A stretch of 64,000 bases of DNA, taken from assembly GCF_963678635.1 (NCBI RefSeq), contig NC_087062.1:23104370-23168369 (forward strand), written 5' to 3'. The DNA comes from Symsagittifera roscoffensis (lineage: Eukaryota; Xenacoelomorpha; Acoela; Convolutidae). The translations under genes were made by a program, and so were the position numbers. A model generated the notes under the pieces. The model ran no database searches. It was not told where the DNA came from and worked only from the letters and a program-made list of their open reading frames with translations. Positions 31,486 through 43,600 of this stretch are shown one piece after another (positions within the stretch are counted from its first letter, which is position 1; each line of letters opens with the position of its first letter).

Positions 31486-31679
31486 TCAAGTAACATCCCT
31501 GTGATGAATAGAGGAAAAGACTCCACAGGTGTGGAAGGCTAATTTGGCCACATCTACATAAGAGGAGTCATTCCCTTCTTGTCTTGTCTCCACAAACTCT
31601 TCTGGAATCGAAATACCAGGCAGAAGGGTTACCGATCGACCGAGAAGAGCGCCTTTTGCACATGCTTGAAGAGCAGCAC
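31486..31679 (-). CDS. Candidate terminal exon 14
   Basis: 194 nt, acceptor GATTTTTACCAG, ending in TGA at 31486-31488. 63 codons with clearly higher GC than the surroundings: ALQACAKGALLGRSVTLLPG, then EEFVETRQEGNDSSYVDVAK and LAFHTCGVFSSI. Phase 1 in, matching exon 13. Protein-like, but I do not recognise the family. It could also be the last exon of a different gene. Confidence 0.45.
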
Positions 31680-34600
31680 CTGGTAAAAATCAGATAATAA
31701 TACAATGCAAACTATTCATTATTTGAGATTCCTCTTCTTCTTCTTGCTTTACTTTCAATATCAAATTTCATCTAACAAAACAATGTTTTATAACTTTTTC
31801 TTATTCAGCTCGTAAAAAAACTAGAGTAAAAAACTAGATTAATTTAGGATTGCTCCAGACACGATGTTAAGGAGATTCTGTTTCAGATTCAAGTTTTTTC
31901 ATCGCAAAAATACAGCCATCGGGCATATTGTTTCCGGAGCAAAACTTGTCAAAAACCCTGATTTGATACGTTTTCATACTTTTCAAACAGATTGTCCCTA
32001 GAAAAACGGTCCGATTGCGTTTGGTTTTCAGACCAAACTACAGCAAAGATCATTACAATTGTTTGCAGTCGCGAGAAAAAAAGCCTTCTGACTATTTTAT
32101 TGACTCAAAAAGTCTTCTTTTCTGAGTCATTTGAAAGAGTCAAAATATCTTTTCTGGGTTATAAGAAAGCTGTTGATAATTAAGATTTCAAATTATGATA
32201 ATATTTTGACCTAATATCTAAAAACTCATCCAAGCATAATGCTCTTTTGCAAAATGCAGAGAGTTGTGAAAAAGCGGCAATGAGCATATAATTAACTTTT
32301 GAGGCGTGAAGCAAAATGAACACTCACATATATTACAAAACAGGTCATATCAGGGCAAAACCTTGAATGCTCCGACATCGCATTAATACGTCTCGAATCG
32401 TTTTTGGTTAAAAAAACATTCACAAACTACCGTTTTTAGACTCTTAATAATATAATTTGAGTCGTGTATGGAATTAACAAGACCAATTAGTTTGCCTCAA
32501 TTCAATTTGAATTGATTATGTATGCAGACTAACGATATGTCTAAAAAAAATTTCCTCCATTTTTACCTTGAATTTTCAACGATTCAAAAACAATACTTGC
32601 AAGTAAAAACTCTACGTAGTCAAACTTTTCTTAAATAGGTCTGAATAAACAAAAACACTTCGGACATAAATATTGCTCACTTTTGTCGAAAATCGGATTA
32701 AAGATAAAAACACATTCCTAAAACTTCATGTTTTCATTCTCAATTTTCATCTTCTAATCCGACTTGGGTGTTGGGCTTACAAAGATCAGATTTGTCCCTC
32801 TATCATTTCTTAGATCAAAAAAATTAGATTGAGCAAACTTGGGTTGATTATGTCAAGTTAAATTTTAAAAAATCACAGGAAAACACTTTATTTATTAATT
32901 TTAAATCGAGTAGAAAAGAAAAAGTTAGTGGAATCCTTTGAAAGTTTACGTTATTTGCTCCGTCTTTATTCGAAGAGTGAACCTCTAACATCATGTTTTT
33001 GAAGATGAACAACTCAATTTGACAAGTTTTTTGTAAAAAAAAAGATAAAAGCATATGGATCACAAAAAATCCTATTTAACTACAATGTGAATATTCTGAT
33101 TAATTGTTCAATTTACCGGCAAGTTTCTGAGTCCTAAACCGGTTTTTCAACACTTTTTCATCTTAAGCGAGATGTCTGAAATTTTTTTTCCTATATTTTA
33201 ATCTTGAATATTTAATTATTCAAAAATGATACTTGAAAGTATAAACTCTATGGCTGCATAATTTTTTTTACTAAAACAATTTTTTGATTGACAAAATGCG
33301 CATTTTGAAAACAAACCAAGACTGCTCGTATTAGGGCGAAGCCCTGAATGTTCCGACTGCCTTTTAATGTTTAATAAAATGTAACTAAATTGAAAAAAAA
33401 ATTCTAAAATTTGAAATTTTTTATGAAAATCATCCCCCCACACGCCATATAAAGTACAAAAGGATAGATTTCGCTCCTTGTAACAAATCAATGATGGCAA
33501 ATAAGCTTCTTCCAATTAATTTGGAACGATTTCTAAGACGGATTAAATCTCGGCTTACGCGTTAATAGCGCGAATTATATCGCGCGTTAATTGTCCCAAA
33601 TTGGTCAAAATGACCAAAATGGCAATCTTTAAACCCTCATAACTTCACGAAAAATAATCATAGGTGAAATATCTTTTCAATTTAAGCTCAGGACAACAAT
33701 ATTTTTTGAATGATACAAAAAAAATTCTGTCAATAATGGCTAGTTAACAAGTCGAAATTTGTCTGAAGAAAAAAAAACCCACCCGAGCACAAATATTTCG
33801 TTACTTCCGTATCGAAAGTCGGAACAATAACAAATTACTAGGGATCCAAATTTTGCGATTTTCTTCCGTCTGTTGCAGCTTGACAAGGAAACTCATATGG
33901 AAAAAAGTGAAACATTTACGATTTTTTTTTGTAACCTCTTTTAAAATAACTTGTTTTTCAGAATAAAATAACTTGTTTTAGAGCAGTTTGTGTGACTTTG
34001 AATTGCTATAATTTCGGACTGAAAATTGACCCAGAATATGTTCAGGTGAGAACCAAAATAAAATAATTGTGTTCTGGGTTTTTAGATATAATTATCTTTT
34101 AAAGAGATGAAAAATTTCAAGAGGTTCTGGATATATTAGATATACTTATCTTTTAAACAGATCAAAACTGATCCATTTGAATCCATTTTCGTATCCCGAT
34201 CAAATGAAAATTGGCTACTCAATATCGAATGCTAGAGTTTTTTTGACTGAGAATATATTTGACACAACATATTCAACTAAGGCCAGTATATCTTCGATTT
34301 ATTCAAGTTTGTTTTGGAAACAAAATTACACAAATTCTAGTGTTTTGTTTTGGTTGAAAGCTCTATCGGCCTAAAAAAAAGCTCTCTCTACATGTTCGCT
34401 ATTGGTGGCAGATATTAATATGCTCGATGGTTTGTTAGCTTTTCAATTTTTCAGCAGTTTTTAGATCAAACTGGGGTAGATCAGCTTATGTTTTAGCTCG
34501 TTTATTTGTTCAACCAAAAAACTAATGAGATCATAGAAGCCCCAACAGTAATTTTTTAAATAATTTTTAAAATCTGAACAGAACTACTTCTCAAAGATTA

Positions 34601-37600
34601 AGTTAGCGCCTCCTTGATCTCAAGATTGCTATATAACTTTGAACAATGTATGCAATAAGGGGAGCGGTGGTAAAGTGGTTACGTCTCCGCCTCTCAATCG
34701 AAAGGTCGGATGTTCGAGGATCACCATGATCCGTGCTCGTTGCTTGAGGGTGAAGCAACATTACCCAGCCCAGAAAAATAACCAAAAAAATTGCATGTAG
34801 TTCTTAAACAAGGGCACAACAGCGGTTCGCCGTGATGAGCTGTACAGCTCTTGTGTTGGTCCTTTCCCCCGTGGATAAATGGTCTTAAAATGTTCAAAAT
34901 TTTTTGTAAAATTGATGAAAAATAGTTTAAGAGATTTAGTTTCTTTCGAAGTGAAAAAAAAATAATAAAAAAAGTGGATCTAAAAGTTGGACTTATAGCT
35001 TTTCAAATTCATGGGACCCAACCAACCTGTTCCAAACTTCCAATTTCAAAAAAATTTTCTTGGTGTAAAACACAAATAATTAGTTTTGCAATAATCACAG
35101 TTTGTGATTGGATTTTTTTATGCGACTGGTTTAGCAATTAGCTACATTTAATGATACTTGATTTGGTTTATGCCGAATTTCAGAAGTTGCAGCCAGATAT
35201 TTTTTGAGATTATTCAACTTATTGTTCCGACTTTCGATACGAAAGTAACGGAATATTTGTGCTCGGGGTGGGTTTTTTTTTCTTCAGACAAATTTCGACT
35301 TTTTAACTAGCCATTTTTGACGGATTTTTTTATATCATTCAAAAGGTATTGTTGTCCTGAGCTTAAACTTGAAAAGATATTTTACCTGTGATCAATTTTC
35401 GTAAAGTTATAGGGGTTTAAAGATTGGCATTTTGGCCAATTTGGGACAATCAACGCGCGATATATTTCGCGCTATTAACGCGTAAGCGTAGATTTAATCC
35501 GTCTTAGAAATTTTTCCAATTTGGTTGAAAGACGCTTATTTGCCATAATTGATTTGATAATAGAAGCTAAATTTGTTACTTTGTACTTTTTATGGCGTGT
35601 GGGGGGATGATTTTTACAAAAAATCTCAAACTTTTTTTACAATTTTTTTTTCATTTTTTTTATATTTTTTTTTCATCATATTTCTGCTTCATAGACTTTA
35701 AAAGGCAGTCGGAACATTCAGGGCTTTGCCCTGATACGAGCAGTCTTGTTTTTTTTTATTTTGTTCCTTAACTTCTGAAAACAGAAATTTTCGAGTTATC
35801 AAAGAAATGCTATTGTAATGTCCATTGACCTTTTTTATTTTGACCAGAGTTTTTTCTAGGCGTAAGAAAACTGTTTTGGCAACAAAAACAAGGTAAAATA
35901 TAAGAAAAACTATGAAAACAAACGGCAGCATTTTGAGTAAATTTGAGAATGAAGATTCAACCTTTTGCAGAGTGGTCACCGTCTAGGTATTTGAGGAACC
36001 AGAATATTTCACGAGGATCCACTTTCTCTCGATATGACATCTGAAAAATGCATATATTGTAGTTCAACTACATAGCTGCACGTAGAAGAAATCAACTACA
36101 TAGCTGCACGTAGAAGAAGTTCTAGTTTTGCAATTTAAACTCGCAAATCTTAATTTTTTCCCAATTAACAACTTATTAGTTTTTATTCTAGCACATTTAC
36201 GGAATTACATCTGAGTTTCGCTATTATCAACAGATCATTTTCCGTGAAAATACATATGTACAGCATAAGAAACTCCAATAACTTTGAAAAATATAGTCGT
36301 AGGCGGTTTTTTTTCTAACTTTGAGCTCAAAAAATTAACAGCTATCAGATTGAAGAATAAAAAAGTCCTAAATGGCTAGTTGATTACTTGTTTGAGATCT
36401 CTTCCAGTTTTGTAGCATTCTTCCCACAGGGAAGTTTCTATCTCATTGTCGTCGCATGGCTTATCTTCGGGCTTAAAAGTCCAACACTGCTCACTGAATT
36501 TCCGAACCTCTCTTCTTAAACTTGTTGGTATCTCTCCAAACTCCAGTAGCACCCCTTTGTTGTTTAGACACTCAAACTGTTCCTTGCCATCAAACAAGTC
36601 GTCGCTTGGACTTCTTTTGCATTGCTCTGCTTTGTTGCCTAAAATTCAATGACAAACTTTTTGCTCCTATAATAGCCTAAATTGCCATAGCCTATAATAG
36701 CCCGCTCAGCGCAACTTTTTTTGTTGCTCCTTCCACAATCCAAAACATACAGCTTTAAATCACCAATTCAACCCTAAAAAACTAATACTTCAAAGTACAT
36801 GTAAAGGAACTCCTTCACATGCGTTATACTTTTTTGAAAATTTTTTCGTTCAAGACACTGCAATTGTTAGCTGTATGACATGGCTTCATGGCCATAAATT
36901 GGCAGACGTAGACTTGTTCAAAAAGAAGGATTTTGCTGCAATTTCTTTTTAAATAATAATTTATTGGAATCCTTATTTGGATTTGTACAAAAAACGAGTT
37001 TTAAACGCCTTTTTCACCTTTGCAACAAGTCGAAAACGCTGACAGAATTCGTTCTTCGTTCCATAAGCCACGCGTTACCCCAAGTGTTGTTTGCAAAGCC
37101 TTTGGAACTCGAGTTTCGTCCCGCAAGAACTCGTGGCACAAGTACTTTGTCTGAAATTTTTTTTAAAAAACGTGAGCACTATCAAGTTTAATTACAAAAC
37201 ACAATTTTTACTTATTCCAAATTTTTTAGTGACCAAAGATGCTGGCAATAAGAAACAATTATAATAAGAAAAACAGGCAATGAAACAATTATAATAAGAA
37301 AAACTATAAGAAAAAATACAAATGTTTTGGCAAAAAAATGCTCGGATTTTTTCTCGACACCAGGAAAAAATTAGCAAAAACGCGTCGAATCACAAACAAG
37401 GATTTTTTTTGCAAGCCTGGTGATTACTCGTCTCAATTGATGCTTAATAAAGATACCAGAATTTAGCATGAAAAAAAAAACAGAGCTGAACTCGATGGAA
37501 CATTGCTGAGTTATCGGAACATTGTTGAGTCATCGGAACATTGCTAAGATCAAATCGTTTAACCTCCATTCGCCCCCCCCGCCACAAGTTACCTACCATA

Positions 37601-40600
37601 GAATGTTTTACCCAGGCATGTACTTTTTCTGAAAACTAATTCGGTATAAAAACGGTAAAACTTTTTAATGAAAAAGTTTATGTACAATTTGTATTTTGAT
37701 GGGCCACAAAATTAGATCAATTGACGTTTTAATTATGATTTGATAATTGAATCTGAAAGGTAGGTGGTATAACATTCTATTCTATATTATCTGGTGGAAC
37801 ATTCGTATTTTCCCCCTAAATCAATTTGAGGGGGGCTTACGGTTGATCCCATTCCTGATTCATTGGAAAATTGTTGAAAAAAGAAAAAACACTTGGTTAC
37901 AGTATAAATGCTTTCTAATTTCAGTGAATTATAGATTTTGGTTTCAACCAGACATTATCATGATCTATTTGTTGGAAAGTATAAACAGGAATTTTTCTGC
38001 TGCATTTTTCCAAAACAATAAATCACCGCTGTGTATCGATCAAACATATCTTATTCTTTACGGAGAAATTTTCATCATTGTAACATCATTATATTTTATA
38101 AAGAAATTTTAAACAGATTGGCAAATGATGCACGGAGTTCATTACGGTAAGTGGGATCAACCGTACATTTTCCCGCCCAAATCGATTTAGGGAAAAACAG
38201 ATTTAGGGTGAATTTTTCATCTGCTAATTTTGAGCATAGCCTAGATTCGTTCAAAAATAAAGTATTACTGAAGAAAATTGAACTAAAACATTACTTAACA
38301 CCATAGAAATGCACTCCCGCATAAGAAGTGTAACAACCAATTTTATTTGCGCGTTTGTGTGAAATGTATATTTTATACAGATTTACTTTCGAAAAAAATT
38401 TTTACGTGCTCGGGGAGGGCGTTCAACGGTTGGTCTTTTAGGGGTCATGTAATTCTTTTTGTTTCGATCGACTCGACTTTATACCTCGACTTTGACTTCG
38501 ACTGGGCTGTAAATTTGTGTTCGACCGTGTGTTCGATTTTATGTTTCAATTTGTCTTTGCTTTTATGTTTCGACCAACTCGACTTCATGTTTCGACTTGG
38601 TGTTTGACTCAATGATGCGACCGTCTCGACTGTGTGTTTCGACTTTGAGTTCGACTATAGGGCCTTCTGGACTATGGGGTTTGTTTAACCCGAGTCGATC
38701 GAAACATAAATTGCAAATTTCAACCGGGGGGAGATTGAATGGTTGATCCGGTAAGTGTGTTGACTTGTTCATTTGAGTGTTTTGACTTCTTCATCTCTTT
38801 TCAAAACAGTATCAAAACAGAGCAATTTTTGAACTGCAATGCAATTCAAAGATGTATCATTGATAATAAACAAAACATTCTAGTTATGAGTCGCCTCTAA
38901 ATTAATTATGCGACTTATTTTGCAAGCAGATAAAAAACCTTTGGTCTTAAACCTTTGGTCTTAAATGATCATCGCAAAAAATCTCATTCTGTAAAAATTA
39001 AACAAAACTGTTTGTATTAGAGCGAAGCACTGATGAATGTTACGGCTGCCTTTTAAGTTCTATGGAGCAGTAATAAAACGAAAAAATTAAATGTAAAAAA
39101 ATAAAATGAATTTTTTTGAAATTGTGATTTTGTGAAAATCACCACCCCACACGCCATATAAAAACCAAAATGAAAAATTACGCTCCTTATTACAAAAAAG
39201 TTATGACAAACAAGATTCCCTCAACCAATTTGGAACGATTTCTAAGACTGATTAAATCTCCGCTTACGCGTTAATAGCAAGAAATATATTGACCATTAAT
39301 TGTCCCAAATTGGCCAAAATGGTGATCTTTAGACAACCATAACTTTAAGAAAGTTATTATAGGCTACTTATCTTTTCAAATTCAAGCTCAGAATAACAGT
39401 ACTTTTTGAATGTAACAAAAAATTTCCACTGAATGTTATAAAAAATAAGACTGCTCGCGCAGAAGAAAATTCTCTTGTATTACGCCAAGATTTTTCAAAC
39501 AGCAACATTGAACAAGACTGCCTGCTTGTATGAGGCTCTGAAGGCTCCGACTGGTTTTTAAGGTCGGTGGAAAAGTTTTCATCTTAAGCAAAAGGATAAA
39601 ATTTTCAAAAGCAATGAGAATTTTTTTTTGAGTTTCTTTGGAAAATCATTCACCCCCCAATGCCTGGTAAAATACATTTTTATGAATTTTAAATGTTGCA
39701 AAAATTTGATAGCTTGCCTCATTCAAAATGAAACAATTTTTGCGTAGATTAAATCCTCTCCGCTCACGAGTTGAATAGCACGGAAAATATTGCTCGTTAA
39801 TTGTAAAATTTGAAATATCCTGTCAGTAACTGCTAGTTAAGAAGTCGGAAGTTGCCTGGATAAAAAAACCACGGCGAGCCCAGTTATTCTCTCACTTCCT
39901 TCAAAAGTAGGAAGAATTACTTACTTCATTCCACATATTCGCTTCTTCGATATAATTCACTGTCTTAGTTGGTTGAAGTTTGCCATCCTCGGCGCGTTCG
40001 GCACATCTCTGTTCAAATGGAACCCCTTCATTGTCATCAAGTCTATCACGTGAAGTCTTTTTCTTTTACAAATTTTAATTTTATTAATTAGGTATTACGT
40101 TTGGTTGCATATTTCTGAATTTACAGATTTATTCCGTATATTATTGTAATTGAAAAGAAAAGGAGGCCTGTCAAAAATTTTGTGGTCATCTGAGTTGCTG
40201 TTAAATGATCCAAAGTAACCTGTTAAACAGAGCGGTCGTCACTTAAATAAATACATGAGAGCAACACTCACGAAAATATTAGAGCTCAAATATTCTGCAG
40301 TCGGTAAGAACTTTACAATTGTATAATTTGGCTGTCTGTGTTCTGAGCGCAATTATCATTTCTTTAATCATCTAAATCATAAATCCAGCATCAGCAAATT
40401 TCCTTAAAGTTTATGAAATGAACTAAAAGTTTCGACTTCAGTCACTTTTCCTTCTAATCCCTTAAGTTTTCATCAAATGGCACAAAACTTTTCAAGTCTG
40501 TTTTTTCGGCCTTAAAGTTTTTAGCATCACTGAAGACCGCAGAATGTAACGGCGATGACTAAAAAACCTTATTCTAATGATTTCTTTACCAGGTGTTTTC

Positions 40601-43600
40601 TGTTTGTATCTCCCCAAGTCATGTAAAAACTACAGATTCTTTCAAATTTATACCAGTCAGTGCTAGTAACGGGCTAGAACGTTTTCCGTTTTCATTCTAA
40701 GCAGAGCATTGCGTCCAAAATCGTTTTTATGGAATAAAAACTCCTTTTGTGCCTCATTGTTTCAAATTAGTCTATAAATTGAAGCCCGGGTTGACCTCCA
40801 TAGACCGAAAATGCTAATCATACAATTTCATACACTTAGTTTATGGAAAATTGCTAGTCATACAAATTTCATACATTTTTGCAAAATGAGTTTAATCGAA
40901 TTTCAAAGGTATTTTATAGTTGTTTTGGTATCGAAATTGGTATCTCTTCATGAAAAAAAACGAAAAAAAATGGTATAAAAAAATGCTAATCATACAATTT
41001 CTATATATGGAAATTGTATGATTAGCCTTTTAAAAAAAAAAATTTCAAAAAAAAAGCTTTGAACAATCAATTCAACTGCTGGCAAAACATTTAAGCGTTT
41101 TTTGGGCTGCTACAACTGAAAACTTTGACTTTTTTTATTTTTGTTTTCTGAAAAAAAACACTAGTCATACCATTTCCATATATGAAAATTGTATGACTAG
41201 CATTTTTTTGATGGCGACGACAAAAATTTTTTGAAGTATTTTTGAAATTGCCCCCAACAATTTTTTGTGTTTTTTTTTCAATCGCAAACTGATTTTCGAA
41301 TTCAAACAAACAGTTTTTGTATGCCTTGATCAATGTCTGGTAATTTAAAACTTCTAATTTTAGAAATAATCATCTTTGAAAATTATTGCCAAAATTTAAA
41401 AATTCATTACTTTCGTTATATTATTTGTGTTAGACAGAAGTAACAAATATCAGGCAGTTTCTAATGCATTTTTAATGCGAGACGGCCAAACTTTTGGTTA
41501 CTACGTTTGAGTAATCAAGGTTTATGTCATTTGTGTTCGGTTACGAACACAACCAAAAAATTTTGAGAAATTAAAATGTAAAAAATCAAAATTTTTGGTT
41601 TATGGAAAAATGCTAGTCAAACAACTGCCATATATGAAAAAAATACTAATCATAGACCTTTCATGCAATTTTCTGTACGTATGGAATTGCATGGAAAGTG
41701 TATGACTATCATTTTTCCATATATGGAAATTGTATGACTAGTATTTTTGGTCATCCCGGGAAGCTTTAAATTTATTGCTTTTTGAATTGGGACAAACTCT
41801 TTCAAATTTTCAATGAAAAAATCAAATTGCGGCTAAAAAGGTTTTGAAACTGATGCATCACCTTACTTACTATGAGTTTTTTTTGGAACTGATTTTGCGC
41901 GGAAAAAACAGTTGAAAAAGAGTCAATGAATGCAAGGAAACATATAAAAAACTGTTGTTTTTTTTCGAAAAACACCACGTTAGAACTTCAAAGTAAAAAT
42001 TATATGGCCTTAGAGCTATTTTAACTTCAAGAACAACTTGCGATTGACATTTTTTGGTAAAATTAATCCAATTTTAGAAAACCGGATTAAGGGGTAAAAT
42101 TTATTTCAACTGGGAAATCTGATAACTAGAATCCATTTTGGAATTTAAAATCTATCACGTTTTTAGTGAGCTTTACTTTTTTGCTGTTTCATAGTCGAAT
42201 TCGCCTTCCTTTAACAAAGGAAATGATCTGAACCTGAAAAAAAATCAAAAGTAAAACCGCGAAAAGACAAACTTGAGAGTGGACAAGTTTTAACTCTTTT
42301 CCAAAAAAAAAAACGAATAAAGTCATCTCAAAATGTATAAGAATCTTCACAACGGTCACCGACCTCCATAACCTCCTAGAGCAGAAGAAAAACTGGTACT
42401 ATCCCCATCCTCTCCTTCCGCCTACCTTACTCATCCTCCCTCCCATCGTGGTAAAGGTGTGAAAAAGTAGGTAACATTTGGGGGCTGTAGTGGTAAGTGG
42501 AGGAGTTAAGAAAATTAGCCACAAAAGAGGCGTAAGTGGGCGAGGGGCGACGATACCGTAAATAGGAATAAAATGCGGAAAAAACAATACAACAAAAAAA
42601 ATACAAGCCAACTGTTAATCTCAATTTAACGATTACAATGTTCAATGCGCCATTTTAACCAGGCTCTTGCGTAAATCAAGTTATGATTCGTTGTAAAAAA
42701 ACTTTAATCCATTATAATCTGTTTTAACGCATTATATTTCATTAAAAACCGTTATAATAAATTGTAATGGTTTAAGCATGTTTCTTCTTTGTTTGGGTTA
42801 GGGTCAATCTAAAATCCATTATAATTGGTTTCTAAAGAGTCTTAAGGAGACAGATCTTGAAAATCCATTATAACTGACAATTATCCCTGAAGCCTCATTG
42901 CTGGTAACGAATCCGAATCCCCCTTTGCAATAGGGGTAAATAAACAACAAGATCCCCAGTTTTTAAAGGTTCGCTGAAATAATAATCGAAATTTCCTAAA
43001 CTTCCGAATTTTCTTCCGAAATTTCTTCCGAGCTCTCGACGAGCGAGAACAATTCCGCTTCCTACTGGCAGTTTATGAACAATCTGTTTCAATTTTTTGT
43101 TTTTGCTATTCCGAAAACTAACATGCTTTTTCGCAGGCCGATTTTTTGCTCTTGAAATATCCGGCACGACATTGATCAGTGTAAATTGAACTCTCGCAAT
43201 TTTTTGCGATACTATTTCTTTCAAGACGTTCTTCCACTGCAAGTGCCAGAACTTCACGGCTTTTTTCTGAAATAGAAACGGAAATCAACCTTAAGCAACA
43301 AATTAATAACCCAAGCCTAAAGAGCCAAACTGATTTAAAAACTTTTAAGGAAAAAATTTAAACCGAATATACAATTTTTCAAAATCTTTTCCTTTGAGAG
43401 AGATCGTTGTAGACCTTCTTTTGAAAATTCTATCTTTTCTCTGGTAAACAGAAAACGGTAAATAACTGTTCAGACAAAATGAATTGTATTGGATAGTTAA
43501 AGCTGAAAATAACTTGGAACAATCAGACAAGCAAATAGTTTGAGCATGAAACATTGTGGGGATCTTTATCAGTTTTCAGGTCTCTTAGGACATCCAAAAT

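Larger units (their letters stand above)
31680..35979. other. Repeat-filled stretch between candidate exons 13 and 14
   Basis: Holds a 5' fragment of MITE-like family A (about 32340-32385), a full copy (33319-33832), the SINE (34659-34890) and an inverted full copy (35221-35748). No further gene seen. Confidence 0.6.

Noticed and set aside
34659-34740. Functional tRNA gene
   Set aside because: Box-like motifs are present, but the acceptor stem does not close and a longer nontRNA body follows; SINE is the better call.
37747-38112. 121-codon plus-strand open frame
   Set aside because: It lies inside an inverted-repeat element, has no domain and an AT-driven composition.
42895-43266. 123-codon basic terminal frame from the 43266 acceptor
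   Set aside because: Possible, but the phase-1 reading of the same start gives a Cys-bearing exon with a donor that fits the neighbouring exons; kept only as the alternative.
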